A stretch of 64,000 nucleotides of DNA from Gibbsiella quercinecans (lineage in GTDB: Bacteria; Pseudomonadota; Gammaproteobacteria; Enterobacterales; Enterobacteriaceae), in assembly GCF_002291425.1 (NCBI RefSeq), contig NZ_CP014136.1, positions 2,542,001 to 2,606,000 on the forward strand, given 5' to 3'. Under the pieces are notes generated by a model that was not told the origin of the DNA, ran no database searches, and saw nothing but the letters and a program-made list of their open reading frames with translations. A program made the translations under genes and the position numbers. Shown here in pieces: positions 35,346-45,553 of the stretch. Positions within the stretch are counted from its first letter, which is position 1, and the number at the start of each line of letters is the position of its first letter.

Positions 35346-36755
35346 TTACACGCTGTAGTACAGTTCGAACTCAACCGGATGCGGAGTCATGCGCACTTTA
35401 TCCATTTCGGATTTACGCAGTTCGATGTAGGCATCGATGGTATCGTCGGTGAATACGCCGCCACGGGTCAGGAACTCGCGGTCTTCGTTCAGTGCGCTCA
35501 ACGCTTCTTCCAGTGAGCCTGCTACTTTTGGAATTTCAGCCTCTTCTTCCGGCGGCAGGTCGTACAGGTTTTTATCCATGGCATCGCCAGGGTGGATTTT
35601 GTTGATGATGCCGTCCAGGCCAGCCATCAGCAGCGCAGAGAACGCCAGGTATGGGTTAGCCGCTGGATCCGGGAAGCGAGCTTCGATACGGCGCGCTTTC
35701 GGGCTGGCAACCACTGGGATACGAATAGAAGCGGAACGGTTACGGGCGGAGTACGCCAGCATGACCGGTGCTTCATAACCCGGGACCAGACGTTTGTACG
35801 AGTTGGTGGTCGGGTTGGACAGTGCGTTGATCGCTTTGGCGTGCTTGATGATACCGCCGATGTAGAACAGGGCAGTTTCAGACAGGCCGCCGTATTTGTC
35901 GCCAGCGAACAGGTTAGTGCCGTTCTTGGACAGCGACATGTGGCAGTGCATACCGGAACCGTTGTCACCGAAGATTGGCTTCGGCATGAAGGTGGCGGTT
36001 TTGCCAAATGCGTGCGCAACGTTGTGCACCACGTATTTGTAGATTTGGATTTCGTCGGCTTTTTTGGTCATGGTGTTGAAGCGGGTAGCCACTTCGTTCT
36101 GACCAGCGGTAGCCACTTCGTGGTGGTGCGCTTCAACAACCAGGCCCATTTCTTCCATGGTCAAACACATGGTAGAACGCAGATCCTGTGAAGAGTCGAC
36201 CGGAGGAACCGGGAAGTAACCGCCTTTAACGCCAGGGCGGTGGCCTTTGTTACCACCTTCGTATTTGGTACCGGAGTTCCATGCGCCTTCGATATCATCG
36301 ATAGCCACGTGAGAACCGGAGATGCTGCTGCCGAAGCGCACATCGTCAAACAGGAAGAATTCAGGTTCTGGCCCGAACAGCACGGTGTCTGCGATGCCGG
36401 AAGAACGCAGGAAGTCTTCTGCGCGTTTAGCGATGGAGCGCGGATCGCGATCGTAGCCTTGCATGGTGCCTGGCTCGAGGATGTCGCAGCGCAAGATCAG
36501 GGTTGACTCTTCGTAGAATGGATCCAGTACCGCAGTGCTGGCATCTGGCATCAGCACCATGTCAGATTCGTTAATGCCCTTCCAGCCGCCGATAGAGGAG
36601 CCGTCAAACATTTTGCCTTCTTCGAAAAAGTCGGCGTTTACCTGATGAGCAGGGATGGTTACGTGTTGTTCTTTACCCTTGGTGTCAGTGAAACGCAGAT
36701 CTACGAATTTCACTTCATGCTCATTCAGCATTGTCAAAACGTGTTCAGCGGACAT
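35346..36755 (-). CDS. glnA: Glutamine synthetase type I
   Basis: 469 residues from ATG 36755 ([10 protein letters not shown]). Catalytic-site segments [19 protein letters not shown], and the adenylylation site near Tyr398 (NLYDLPPEE). Makes glutamine from glutamate, ammonia and ATP as a dodecamer regulated by GlnE and PII. Preceded by a sigma-54 promoter and NtrC sites. A start at 36779 would add 8 unsupported residues. Confidence 0.98.
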   Translation of the reverse strand: MSAEHVLTMLNEHEVKFVDLRFTDTKGKEQHVTIPAHQVNADFFEEGKMFDGSSIGGWKGINESDMVLMPDASTAVLDPFYEESTLILRCDILEPGTMQGYDRDPRSIAKRAEDFLRSSGIADTVLFGPEPEFFLFDDVRFGSSISGSHVAIDDIEGAWNSGTKYEGGNKGHRPGVKGGYFPVPPVDSSQDLRSTMCLTMEEMGLVVEAHHHEVATAGQNEVATRFNTMTKKADEIQIYKYVVHNVAHAFGKTATFMPKPIFGDNGSGMHCHMSLSKNGTNLFAGDKYGGLSETALFYIGGIIKHAKAINALSNPTTNSYKRLVPGYEAPVMLAYSARNRSASIRIPVVASPKARRIEARFPDPAANPYLAFSALLMAGLDGIINKIHPGDAMDKNLYDLPPEEEAEIPKVAGSLEEALSALNEDREFLTRGGVFTDDTIDAYIELRKSEMDKVRMTPHPVEFELYYSV

Positions 36756-36835
36756 ACTTAATTCTCCCGGATTTATCATTGTCGTCGTGGAAAACGAATC
36801 TGTGGTACCTGGCTTTTATTAGCCTTGCGTAGACT

Positions 36836-36854
36836 AAAGCGAAAACTGTGCCAA
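36836..36854 (-). promoter_or_regulatory. Sigma-54 promoter of glnA (glnAp2-like)
   Basis: Minus strand TTGGCACAGTTTTCGCTTT. The -24 GG (36851-36852) and -12 GC (36839-36840) have the required 10-base separation. It closely matches E. coli glnAp2. Confidence 0.9.
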
Positions 36855-36908
36855 CTTTTTAAAAGCCAATTAATCGCCTTTCTGTGCGGGTTTTGCACAT
36901 TATCAGTA

Positions 36909-36974
36909 TGCACCAAAGTGGTGGGATGCACCTTTTTAGTTCAAAATCATCACAACATGGCACCGTTATGGTGC
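36909..36974. promoter_or_regulatory. NtrC enhancer sites in the glnA-typA gap
   Basis: TGCACCAAAGTGGTG (36909-36923) and GCACCGTTATGGTGC (36960-36974) match the NtrC palindrome GCAC-N5/6-GTGC. The second is about 140 bp upstream of the predicted glnA start. Further half-sites are at 36927 (TGCACC) and 36979 (TGCACC), giving a dense enhancer. Confidence 0.88.
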
Positions 36975-37125
36975 ATTACTGCACCGGGTGTCTATTTTTG
37001 CACCGTGAAAGGGATCACAAACTAACCAATTTGCAGTTGTTTATGACAGACTGCTGTGATCTTGTTTAGTCCCTCGCTTAATACGTGTACAATAGCGCGC
37101 TATTTCTAATGCCTGAGGCAAAGCT

Positions 37126-38949
37126 GTGATCGAAAATTTGCGTAACATCGCCATTATTGCCCACGTTGACCATGGTAAAACTACCCTGGTTGATAAGTTG
37201 CTGCAGCAGTCCGGTACCTTTGATGCCCGTACTGAAGCGACTGAGCGCGTAATGGACTCCAACGATTTGGAGAAAGAGCGTGGGATTACCATCCTCGCAA
37301 AAAACACCGCCATTAATTGGAAAGACTACCGCATCAACATCGTTGATACCCCAGGGCACGCCGACTTCGGCGGCGAGGTTGAGCGCGTAATGTCTATGGT
37401 TGATTCGGTGCTGCTGGTTGTGGATGCAATGGATGGCCCCATGCCGCAAACCCGTTTCGTCACCAAAAAAGCATTCGCTAATGGTCTGAAACCGATTGTC
37501 GTCATCAACAAAGTTGACCGCCCTGGCGCGCGTCCTGACTGGGTTGTCGATCAGGTGTTCGATCTGTTCGTGAACCTGGACGCCACCGACGAGCAACTCG
37601 ATTTCCCAATCATCTATGCATCTGCACTGATGGGCATCGCGGGCACCGACCATAACGATATGGCCGAAGACATGACCCCGCTCTACCAGGCGATCGTTGA
37701 CCACGTGTCTGCGCCGAAAGTGGAGCTGGAAGCACCGTTCCAGATGCAGATCTCCCAGTTGGACTACAACAACTACGTGGGCGTTATCGGCATCGGCCGT
37801 ATCAAGCGTGGTAAAGTGAAGCCTAACCAGCAGGTCACCATCGTCGACAGCGAAGGCAAAACCCGTAACGGTAAAGTCGGTAAAGTGCTGACCCACATGG
37901 GCCTGGAGCGTATTGAAGCCACTGTGGCCGAGGCGGGCGACATTATCGCCATCACCGGTCTGGGCGAGCTGAATATCTCTGATACCATTTGTGACGTTAA
38001 CGCGGTTGAAGCGCTGCCAGCGCTGACCGTTGATGAACCGACCGTTACCATGTTCTTCTGCGTTAACACCTCGCCGTTCTGTGGTAAAGAAGGCAAGTTC
38101 GTGACGTCTCGCCAGATCCTCGATCGCCTGAAGAAAGAGCTGGTGCACAATGTGGCGCTGCGTGTTGAAGAAACCGAAGACGCCGATGCGTTCCGCGTAT
38201 CCGGCCGTGGTGAACTGCACCTGTCCGTGTTGATCGAAAACATGCGCCGTGAAGGCTTCGAGCTGGCCGTATCCCGTCCGAAGGTTATCAACCGTAAGAT
38301 TGACGGCCGCATGCAGGAACCGTTCGAAAACGTCACGCTGGATATCGAAGAGCAGCACCAGGGCGCAGTCATGCAGGCCATGGGTGAGCGTAAAGGTGAT
38401 GTGAAAGACATGGTGCCGGATGGCAAGGGCCGTATCCGCCTGGATTACGTGATCCCAAGCCGTGGCCTGATTGGCTTCCGTACCGAGTTCATGACCATGA
38501 CTTCCGGTACCGGCCTGCTGTACTCCACCTTCAGCCACTACGACGATGTGCGCCCGGGTGAAATCGGCCAGCGCCAGAACGGCGTGCTGATCTCCAACGG
38601 CCAGGGCAAAGCGGTCGCCTTCGCCCTGTACAGCCTGCAGGATCGCGGTAAGCTGTTCCTCGGCCACGGTGCGGAAGTGTATGAAGGCCAGATTATCGGT
38701 ATTCACTCACGCTCTAACGATCTGACCGTGAACTGCCTGACCGGTAAAAAACTGACCAACATGCGTGCTTCCGGTACTGACGAAGCCACCACGCTGGTTC
38801 CGGCTATCAAGATGTCGCTGGAGCAAGCGCTGGAATTCATCGATGATGATGAACTGGTTGAAGTTACGCCGACCTCGGTCCGTATCCGCAAGCGTCATCT
38901 GACGGAAAACGATCGTAAACGTGCGAACCGCGGCCCGAAAGAAGCGTAA
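37126..38949 (+). CDS. typA: TypA/BipA, ribosome-associated GTPase
   Basis: 607 residues starting at GTG 37126 ([10 protein letters not shown]), as in E. coli. EF-G-like GTPase: G1 [10 protein letters not shown]3 [10 protein letters not shown]4 [10 protein letters not shown]; then a beta-barrel domain and the BipA-specific C-terminal domain. Aids 50S assembly, especially in the cold, and stress responses. GAGG precedes the start. A TACAAT -10 lies at 37088. Divergent from glnA. Confidence 0.97.
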   Translation: MIENLRNIAIIAHVDHGKTTLVDKLLQQSGTFDARTEATERVMDSNDLEKERGITILAKNTAINWKDYRINIVDTPGHADFGGEVERVMSMVDSVLLVVDAMDGPMPQTRFVTKKAFANGLKPIVVINKVDRPGARPDWVVDQVFDLFVNLDATDEQLDFPIIYASALMGIAGTDHNDMAEDMTPLYQAIVDHVSAPKVELEAPFQMQISQLDYNNYVGVIGIGRIKRGKVKPNQQVTIVDSEGKTRNGKVGKVLTHMGLERIEATVAEAGDIIAITGLGELNISDTICDVNAVEALPALTVDEPTVTMFFCVNTSPFCGKEGKFVTSRQILDRLKKELVHNVALRVEETEDADAFRVSGRGELHLSVLIENMRREGFELAVSRPKVINRKIDGRMQEPFENVTLDIEEQHQGAVMQAMGERKGDVKDMVPDGKGRIRLDYVIPSRGLIGFRTEFMTMTSGTGLLYSTFSHYDDVRPGEIGQRQNGVLISNGQGKAVAFALYSLQDRGKLFLGHGAEVYEGQIIGIHSRSNDLTVNCLTGKKLTNMRASGTDEATTLVPAIKMSLEQALEFIDDDELVEVTPTSVRIRKRHLTENDRKRANRGPKEA

Positions 38950-38973
38950 TCGCTGATTGAGTCCGCTGTGATT

Positions 38974-39002
38974 CAGGGCGCCTTTGGCGCCCTGAGTTTT
39001 TT
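38974..39002 (+). terminator. typA terminator
   Basis: CAGGGCGCC, TTT loop, GGCGCCCTG, then AGTTTTTT. Confidence 0.92.
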
Positions 39003-39109
39003 CTGCCTCTGCCATTTATTGGCTGTCTGCAGGCTTTTTATACCCTTCCCTGTTCAGCCCTGCCTTTTCCCGCTACAGTGAGCTTTCCCCGACCGATCAG
39101 GAGAGGACG

Positions 39110-39700
39110 ATGCTGTATATCTTTGATTTAGGTAATGTGATTGTCGATATCGATTTCAAACGTGTACTGGGTGTCTGGAGCCGTTTAAGCGGCACGCCGC
39201 TGGCGGCGGTGGCCGAACGTTTCGCTATGGGCGAGCTGTTCGAACAGCATGAACGCGGCGAAGTCAGCGACGAGGCGTTTGCCGCCGGTATGAGCCATCA
39301 GATGGGGTTCGCGCTGAGCTTTGAACAGTTTGCCGCGGGTTGGCAGGCGGTGTTTGTCGCGCTGCGCCCGGAAGTGATCGCCATTATGCAGCGCCTGCGC
39401 GACGAAGGGCACCGGGTGGTGGTGTTGTCCAATACCAACCGCTTACATACCCATTTCTGGCCGCAGCAGTATCCGGAAATCGCCGCGACGGCGCACCGCG
39501 TTTACCTGTCGCAGGAGCTGGGTATGCGTAAACCTGAAGCGCGTATCTACCAGCATGTGCTGGCGCAGGAAAACGCGACGCCGGATCAGGCGGTATTCTT
39601 CGATGATAACCTCGACAATATTGCGGCGGCGCAGGCGTTGGGGATCAATACCGTTTTGGTGACCGATAACACCGTCGTGCCGGCCTATTTTGCCCAATAA
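39110..39700 (+). CDS. yihX: YihX, HAD-family glucose-1-phosphate phosphatase
   Basis: 196 residues. HAD motif I FDLGNVIVDID, motif II VVLSNTNR, motif III lysine in GMRKPEARIY, motif IV FFDDNLDN. E. coli YihX dephosphorylates alpha-D-glucose-1-phosphate. It follows typA directly here: the yihL-W block between the two in E. coli is absent. Good Shine-Dalgarno (AGGAGAGG). Confidence 0.95.
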   Translation: MLYIFDLGNVIVDIDFKRVLGVWSRLSGTPLAAVAERFAMGELFEQHERGEVSDEAFAAGMSHQMGFALSFEQFAAGWQAVFVALRPEVIAIMQRLRDEGHRVVVLSNTNRLHTHFWPQQYPEIAATAHRVYLSQELGMRKPEARIYQHVLAQENATPDQAVFFDDNLDNIAAAQALGINTVLVTDNTVVPAYFAQ

Positions 39701-39862
39701 CCCATGGCGCGTTAAGCTTAAGGCATATCCTTCATGCTTCCTGTTGCGGCGGCGGTTTCTTTTTTTACCCCTTGGTTAGCCCGCGAATACCCCGAGGGGG
39801 TAGCCGGTTGCCGTGCTGTTCCTTGAAGCCAGGTTGGGGGGAACGGTCATCAAGGAGTGAAT

Positions 39863-40756
39863 ATGTGGTTTTTTCGCCGTAAGACGCTGCCGTCGTCAAT
39901 CAAACCAGGGGTGACTTTCGGGCGCCTGTTGTATCAACGTATCGACAGTGATGGCCTGACCATATTGGCCGGCCATTTGGCGTATGTCTCGTTGCTGTCG
40001 CTGGTGCCGCTGGTCACCGTGGTCTTTGCGCTGTTCGCCGTATTTCCGATGTTTTCGGATATCAGCGTGCAGTTGAAAAGCTTTATTTTTTCCAATTTTA
40101 TGCCGGCGGCCGGCAACGTGATCCAACGCTATCTGGAGCAGTTCGTTGCCAACTCAAGCAAAATGACCGCTGTCGGTACCTGCGGGTTGATCGTGACCGC
40201 GCTGTTGCTGATCTCATCGGTCGATAGCGTGCTGAATACCATCTGGCGCAGCAAGGACAAGCGGCCCATCGTGGTGTCCTTCGCCGTCTATTGGATGGTG
40301 CTGACGCTGGGGCCGCTGCTGGTGGGCGCAAGCATGGCCATCAGCTCCTATCTGCTCTCGTTGAACTGGTTGGCGCAGAGCGGCGTGAATAGCCTGGTGG
40401 ATCAGGTGCTGCGTATTTTCCCCCTGTTGCTGTCGTGGGGCTCTTTCTGGTTGCTGTACAGCATTGTGCCTACGGTGCGGGTGCCGCCTAAAGATGCGCT
40501 GGTCGGCGCTCTGGTGGCCGGGGTGTTGTTTGAACTGGGCAAGAAATGCTTTGCGCTGTATGTCACCATGTTCCCGTCATATCAGTTGATCTACGGCGTG
40601 CTGGCGGTGATCCCCATTTTATTCCTCTGGGTCTACTGGAGCTGGTGTATCGTGTTACTCGGCGCGGAAATCACCGTGACCATGGGCGAATACCGCCGGT
40701 ACCGCCAACAGAAAGCAGAGCAACATCAGGATGGGGAGCAGGAAGGGCAGTTATGA
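39863..40756 (+). CDS. yihY: YihY, inner-membrane protein (UPF0761)
   Basis: 297 residues from ATG 39863, with AAGGAG 5 bp upstream; the in-frame GTG 39857 overlaps that Shine-Dalgarno and is rejected. Six predicted membrane helices; conserved [20 protein letters not shown] and [21 protein letters not shown]. Once called RNase BN, but RNase BN activity belongs to a different gene (elaC); true function unknown. Its stop overlaps the dtd start (ATGA). Confidence 0.94.
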   Translation: MWFFRRKTLPSSIKPGVTFGRLLYQRIDSDGLTILAGHLAYVSLLSLVPLVTVVFALFAVFPMFSDISVQLKSFIFSNFMPAAGNVIQRYLEQFVANSSKMTAVGTCGLIVTALLLISSVDSVLNTIWRSKDKRPIVVSFAVYWMVLTLGPLLVGASMAISSYLLSLNWLAQSGVNSLVDQVLRIFPLLLSWGSFWLLYSIVPTVRVPPKDALVGALVAGVLFELGKKCFALYVTMFPSYQLIYGVLAVIPILFLWVYWSWCIVLLGAEITVTMGEYRRYRQQKAEQHQDGEQEGQL

Positions 40757-41190
40757 TTGCGTTAATTCAGCGGGTGTTGAACGCCAGCGTTACGGTAGAA
40801 GGGCAAACCATCGGTAAAATCGGCCCCGGTTTGTTAGTGTTATTGGGGGTGGAAGCGGGCGATAGCGAGCAAAAAGCCGCGCGCCTGTGCGAGCGCGTGC
40901 TGGGCTATCGCATTTTCGGCGATGAAAATGACAAAATGAACCTCAATGTGCAACAGGCCGGTGGTAGTGTTTTAGTGGTGTCGCAGTTTACGCTGGTCGC
41001 CGATACCCAAAAGGGCATGAGGCCGAGCTTTTCACGCGGTGCGGCGCCGAACGAAGCCGATCGGCTGTACCGCTATTTTGTCGGGCAGTGCCGTGAGCGC
41101 GGCGTGGAAACCGCGACCGGGCAATTTGCGGCGGATATGAAAGTGGCGTTGGTGAATGACGGCCCGGTCACTTTCTGGCTACAGGTTTAG
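40753..41190 (+). CDS. dtd: D-aminoacyl-tRNA deacylase
   Basis: 145 residues from ATG 40753, overlapping the yihY stop. Family motifs SQFTLVADT (nucleophile region) and cross-subunit NDGPVTFW (Gly-cisPro loop). Removes D-amino acids, and glycine from tRNA-Ala, as a dimer. Coupled translation with yihY is likely; fabY follows. Confidence 0.96.
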   Translation: MIALIQRVLNASVTVEGQTIGKIGPGLLVLLGVEAGDSEQKAARLCERVLGYRIFGDENDKMNLNVQQAGGSVLVVSQFTLVADTQKGMRPSFSRGAAPNEADRLYRYFVGQCRERGVETATGQFAADMKVALVNDGPVTFWLQV

Positions 41191-41272
41191 GCTGAGCGCG
41201 TGAGCATCCGCTAGCGTTATTCACGGCGATGAATGGCACCATGTTAACCAGGCATTCGGAGAAAAGGCGTCC

Positions 41273-42223
41273 ATGTATCACCTACGCGTACCCGTTACAG
41301 AACAAGAGCTGCAGGACTATTACCGGTTTCGCTGGGAAATGCTGCGCAAGCCGCTGCATCAACCGATGGGATCGGAAAAGGACGCCTATGATGCCATGGC
41401 CCATCATCAGATGGTGGTGGATGAGAGCGGCAAAATCGTTGCCGTCGGCAGGCTGTATATCAACGCCGATAACGAGGCGGCAATCCGTTTTATGGCGGTC
41501 GATCCGGCGGTGCAGGACAAGGGCCTGGGTACGCTGGTGGCCATGACGCTGGAATCCGTCGCACGCCAGGAAGGGGTTAAGCGCGTGGTGTGCAGCGCGC
41601 GCGAGGATGCGGTGCCGTTCTTTGCCAAGCTGGGCTTTGAAAGCCAGGGAGAAATCACCGTCCCGCAGACCTCGTCAATCCGCCATTTCCTGATGATTAA
41701 GCCGGTGGTGCCGTTGGATGACATCCTGCACCGCCCGGACTGGTGCTGGCAACTGCAGCAGGCATGGTATGAGCATATTCCGCTGAGTGAAAAGATGGGG
41801 GTGCGCATTAGCCAATACACCGGCCAGCGCTTTGTCACCACCATGCCGGAAACCGGTAATCAGAACCCGCACCATACGCTGTTTGCCGGCAGCCTGTTTT
41901 CGCTGGCGACACTCACCGCCTGGGGGTTGATCTGGCTGCTGCTGCGCGAGCGCCACCTGGGTGGCACCATTATTCTGGCCGATGCCCACATCCGCTATAG
42001 CTCGCCGATCACCGGCCGGCCGCGGGCCGTGGCGGATTTGGGCTCGCTGAGCGGCGATCTGGCGCGCCTGGCGCGTGGCCGCCGGGCGCGGGTGCATGCC
42101 GAAGTGAGCCTGTTTGGCGACGAAGATAAAGGCGCGGTGTTCGAAGGCACCTATATGGTGCTGCCAGCGGTGCCGGATGTGCCGCTGGAGCAGGGCGGCT
42201 CAGAGGCCGCGAAAGAGCCATAA
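41273..42223 (+). CDS. fabY: FabY (YiiD), acetyltransferase/thioesterase fusion of fatty-acid initiation
   Basis: 316 residues: N-terminal GNAT domain (about 1-150, [21 protein letters not shown]) and C-terminal hot-dog thioesterase-like domain (about 165-310, [18 protein letters not shown]). In E. coli it can provide acetoacetyl-ACP for fatty-acid initiation by decarboxylating malonyl-ACP. Start MYHLRVPV is conserved; E. coli has a short N-terminal extension. Ends 14 bp from convergent yicH. Confidence 0.93.
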   Translation: MYHLRVPVTEQELQDYYRFRWEMLRKPLHQPMGSEKDAYDAMAHHQMVVDESGKIVAVGRLYINADNEAAIRFMAVDPAVQDKGLGTLVAMTLESVARQEGVKRVVCSAREDAVPFFAKLGFESQGEITVPQTSSIRHFLMIKPVVPLDDILHRPDWCWQLQQAWYEHIPLSEKMGVRISQYTGQRFVTTMPETGNQNPHHTLFAGSLFSLATLTAWGLIWLLLRERHLGGTIILADAHIRYSSPITGRPRAVADLGSLSGDLARLARGRRARVHAEVSLFGDEDKGAVFEGTYMVLPAVPDVPLEQGGSEAAKEP

Positions 42224-42237
42224 CCCGGCCTGCGGGG

Positions 42238-43899
42238 TTATGGCTGCTGCTGGTTCACCGTCTGCCCGTCTTTGCCGGTGGCCTGCAGGTTGCCGTGTAC
42301 CGAATCCTTGAACGGCCCGTCGCTGTTCAATAACCCCTTCAACTGCAGATTCAGGTTGCCGTCGCCCTCCAGCGGGACATGCTGCCACCCCCATTGTTGC
42401 AGCGTGTTAAGCGGCACCGAGCGGCCATTGAGGGTTAACGTAAACGGCTTGCCCGGCAGTTGGCCGATCGTCGCTTTAGCATCCAGCAGGCCGTTTGGCA
42501 TAAAGGCGCTGAGTTCGCTCACGCTAATATTCTGGTCGTCGGCGGTCAACGCCAGGGATGGGCGCCGCACGTCAACCTTGTTAAAGGTGGCATCGTTGCC
42601 GTTCAGGGTGAGCGAGCCGGACCAAATCCCCCACTGGCCATCGCGAGCCAGCAGCAAATTGCTGCCGTAACCGTCCAGCGCGGTGATCTGGAACGGGAAA
42701 TCCGGGTTGATATCGATAAGCAGGTTGCGGTTGGTGCTCAGCTTGCTGACGTACACCTCCTGGAGCCAGCCTGGCAGCGGCGCCAGCCACAGTTCGCGCC
42801 AGTTGATGGGCAGGGTATATTCCAGTGCGGCGATCGCCACCTCGTCCAGTTGCAGGCGATGGGTGCTGCGCAACCAGTTGCCCGATGTGCGCAGCAGGCC
42901 GCCTTCCCAGCGGGTGGTGAACTGCTGGATAGCAATGCCGGCCGGTGAAAGTTGCATGTTCATGATCGGATCGATCAGGTGAATGCCGCCGTCGATCAGA
43001 TCGCTGGCATTGAAGTTCAGCGAGCCGTCTTCACTGTGCCAGTCACCCTGTGCGAAAGTGACGTTTTGTAGCGACAGATCCAGATCGTTGAACGCCCAGG
43101 CGTTGCCTTCCAGGCGCGCGTCGATCAGATCAAAGCGTTTGATTGCCACCGGCGGCAGGGCGGTAAAGCGCTGCCAGAACTGTGCCAGCGTCAGTGGCGT
43201 TTGCAGGCGCACGTTGCTCAGCCGCAGGCGCTCAACCTGCCAGCTGCCGTCGGCGGCGCGGGTGGCCATGCCGGTCAGATCGCCCTGGGCCAGATCGGCG
43301 CCGAAATCATTCAGGAACAGCTGATTTTGTTTGAGTTCGCCCTGCACCAGCACCTGCGAGGCCGGGATACCGTTGAGCGTCATGGTGCCGGCGCTGAACT
43401 GGAACTGGTTGTTTTCACCAAGAATATGGCCGGGCTTGGGCTGCCACGGCGTGATGCCGGCATTGACCTTCTGCGCGCTGAGCTGCCAGGTGGCGTCGTT
43501 GGACTGGAGCGCCATGTTGCTCAACTGCAACACATCGGCTTGCACCGGCATCGCCGCCGCCTCCGATTGCACGTTGAGCGTGCCGTCACGCAGCGTCACG
43601 CTGTGAAAATAACGCGGTGCGGTAATCTGGCGCAGGCTCAGGCCAAGATCGATCTGTTCCGCCGCCAGCAGTTGCGCCTGGCCGGTTTTCGCTAGCGTCA
43701 CGCCTGCAAGGCTGATTTGCCCCGGTTGGCTCCAGCTATGGGTTATTTTGGCGATCGACAGGCGATATTCGCTGTTTTCGCTGATCCAGCCGCTGAGCCG
43801 GGCTGCGGCCCAACGGGTTTGGCCGACGGTGTACAGCAGCACGACGGCCAGCACCATCAGCAGCAGCAAGGTCAGCAACAGTTTCCCGATAAATTTCAT
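42238..43899 (-). CDS. yicH: YicH, AsmA-family inner-membrane protein
   Basis: 553 residues from ATG 43899 (MKFIGKLLLTL). One N-terminal membrane helix (about 5-27), then a large periplasmic domain of repeated beta-strand segments. AsmA-type proteins are thought to bridge the periplasm and move phospholipid between membranes. Located downstream of xanP, as in E. coli; a hairpin at 43986 separates the two. Confidence 0.92.
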   Translation of the reverse strand: MKFIGKLLLTLLLLMVLAVVLLYTVGQTRWAAARLSGWISENSEYRLSIAKITHSWSQPGQISLAGVTLAKTGQAQLLAAEQIDLGLSLRQITAPRYFHSVTLRDGTLNVQSEAAAMPVQADVLQLSNMALQSNDATWQLSAQKVNAGITPWQPKPGHILGENNQFQFSAGTMTLNGIPASQVLVQGELKQNQLFLNDFGADLAQGDLTGMATRAADGSWQVERLRLSNVRLQTPLTLAQFWQRFTALPPVAIKRFDLIDARLEGNAWAFNDLDLSLQNVTFAQGDWHSEDGSLNFNASDLIDGGIHLIDPIMNMQLSPAGIAIQQFTTRWEGGLLRTSGNWLRSTHRLQLDEVAIAALEYTLPINWRELWLAPLPGWLQEVYVSKLSTNRNLLIDINPDFPFQITALDGYGSNLLLARDGQWGIWSGSLTLNGNDATFNKVDVRRPSLALTADDQNISVSELSAFMPNGLLDAKATIGQLPGKPFTLTLNGRSVPLNTLQQWGWQHVPLEGDGNLNLQLKGLLNSDGPFKDSVHGNLQATGKDGQTVNQQQP

Positions 43900-43985
43900 C
43901 GCCCACATCCGCGTGGTTAAAAAAGATACCCTGTTTATGCCGTAATTGGGCGGTTATCTCAAGGGCAATGGGTTGATCGGCAATA

Positions 43986-44011
43986 AAAAAACGGCGCAGG
44001 CGGCCGTTTTT
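43986..44011. terminator. Hairpin between xanP and yicH
   Basis: AAAAACGGC and GCCGTTTTT flank a 7-8 nt GC-rich loop, with A and T runs on either side; functional as a minus-strand terminator for xanP. Confidence 0.75.
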
Positions 44012-44052
44012 GCGAGGTGATAAAGCCGGCGGCTATTTTTAGCCTGGCTGGA

Positions 44053-45447
44053 TTATTCTTTTTCCGGTGGGAACAGCAAATTCAGCACGATCGCGGTGAT
44101 ACCGCCGGCGGCAATACCGGAAGAAAGCAGGGTTTTCAGCCAGTCAGGGGCAAACTGCAAAATCAGCGGCTGTTGGGAAACCCCTATTCCGACCGCCAGC
44201 GACAGCGCCATGATCATGATCGCGCGGCGGTTGAGCTTTTCACGCGAAACAATGCGCACGCCCGAGGCGGCGATGGTGCCGAACATCACGATGGTCGCGC
44301 CGCCAAGCACTGGCTCGGGGATATGCTGCACAAAGCCGGCTACCGCCGGGAACAGGCCGAGCACAATTAACATCAGCGCCACCACAAAGCCGACGTAGCG
44401 GCTGGCGACCCCGGTCAACTGGATCACGCCATTGTTCTGGCCGAAGCAGGAGTTAGGGAAGGTATTGAATACGGCGGACAGCATGGAATTCAGGCCGTTG
44501 GCCAGCACCCCGCCTTTCAGGCGCTTCATGTATAGCGGGCCTGTGACCGGTTGTTCCGACACGTCCGAGGTGGCGGTGATATCGCCGATGGTTTCCAGAG
44601 AGGTGACCATAAAGATCAGCATCAGCGGCAGCAGCAGGTTCCAGTCAAACCCCAGGCCGTAGTAAAGCGGGGTGGGGATGGTAATCGGCGCACTGTTGGC
44701 CACCGGTTGGCTTTCCGGCAGCATATCCAACGCCCAGGCCAGCAGGTAGCCCACGGCCATGGCGATCACCAGCGAAGCCACGCGCAGGTAGGGGTTGCGC
44801 TGGCGGTTGAGCAGGATAATCACCAGCAGCACAGCGCCGGCCAGCAACAGGTTTTTGGGGGCGCCGAAGCTGTGATCGTTCATCGCGGCATAGCCGCCGC
44901 CAACGGAGGTCAGGCCAACCTGAATCAGCGACAGGCCGATGATCATCACCACAATGCCGGAAACCAGCGGCGTAATGATGCGGCGCGCCAGGTGCAGTAC
45001 CCGCGAGAGCACAATCTCGGTGCAGGAGGCCACCATCAGCGTACCGAACAGCGCCGCCATCATGGTTGGCACATCCGCGCCGCCGTTTTTCAGCGCCAGG
45101 CCGCCCATGATCAGCGGCGACACGAAGTTAAAGCTGGTGCCCTGAATGGAAAGCAGGCCGGAACCCACCGGCCCCCAGGTCTTGATCTGCAGAATAGAAG
45201 CCAACCCGGAAGCAAAGAGCGACATGCTGATAATATGTTGGGTATCCTGCGCCGGCAGGCCGAGCGCCTGGCAAATCAACAGGGCTGGCGTAATCACGGC
45301 GACAAACATCGCCAGCAGGTGCTGGCCGGCGGCAAACAGCGTTTGCGGCAGCGGCGGCCGGTCTTCCAGGCGGTAAATCAGTTCACTTTTGCGGGGCTGG
45401 GCTGCTGTGGCTGCGGCCACATCCTGTTCGGCAGATTGCATCGTCAT
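44053..45447 (-). CDS. xanP: XanP, xanthine:H+ symporter
   Basis: 464 residues from ATG 45447 (MTMQSAEQ); E. coli XanP has 463. NCS2/NAT family, about 14 membrane segments, with the QH motif ([10 protein letters not shown]) and the NAT signature near [21 protein letters not shown]. High-affinity xanthine uptake. A longer start at 45483 is open but unsupported. gltS, which lies between recG and xanP in E. coli, is missing here. Confidence 0.95.
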   Translation of the reverse strand: MTMQSAEQDVAAATAAQPRKSELIYRLEDRPPLPQTLFAAGQHLLAMFVAVITPALLICQALGLPAQDTQHIISMSLFASGLASILQIKTWGPVGSGLLSIQGTSFNFVSPLIMGGLALKNGGADVPTMMAALFGTLMVASCTEIVLSRVLHLARRIITPLVSGIVVMIIGLSLIQVGLTSVGGGYAAMNDHSFGAPKNLLLAGAVLLVIILLNRQRNPYLRVASLVIAMAVGYLLAWALDMLPESQPVANSAPITIPTPLYYGLGFDWNLLLPLMLIFMVTSLETIGDITATSDVSEQPVTGPLYMKRLKGGVLANGLNSMLSAVFNTFPNSCFGQNNGVIQLTGVASRYVGFVVALMLIVLGLFPAVAGFVQHIPEPVLGGATIVMFGTIAASGVRIVSREKLNRRAIMIMALSLAVGIGVSQQPLILQFAPDWLKTLLSSGIAAGGITAIVLNLLFPPEKE

Positions 45448-45553
45448 GGTGTTGTGCTTTCCAGAAAATGGAAAAGAGGGCATTTTAATCCGCCGCCGCG
45501 CAAAAGCAAACGGTTGCGTGCAAAGGACCGCATTTCCTGGGGTTTTTTATCGA

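Noticed and set aside
37078-38706. 542-codon open frame on the minus strand opposite typA
   Set aside because: It is antisense to a strongly conserved GTPase gene, has no recognisable domain, and is rich in His/Gln/Val as expected from reverse-frame reading of GC-rich coding DNA.
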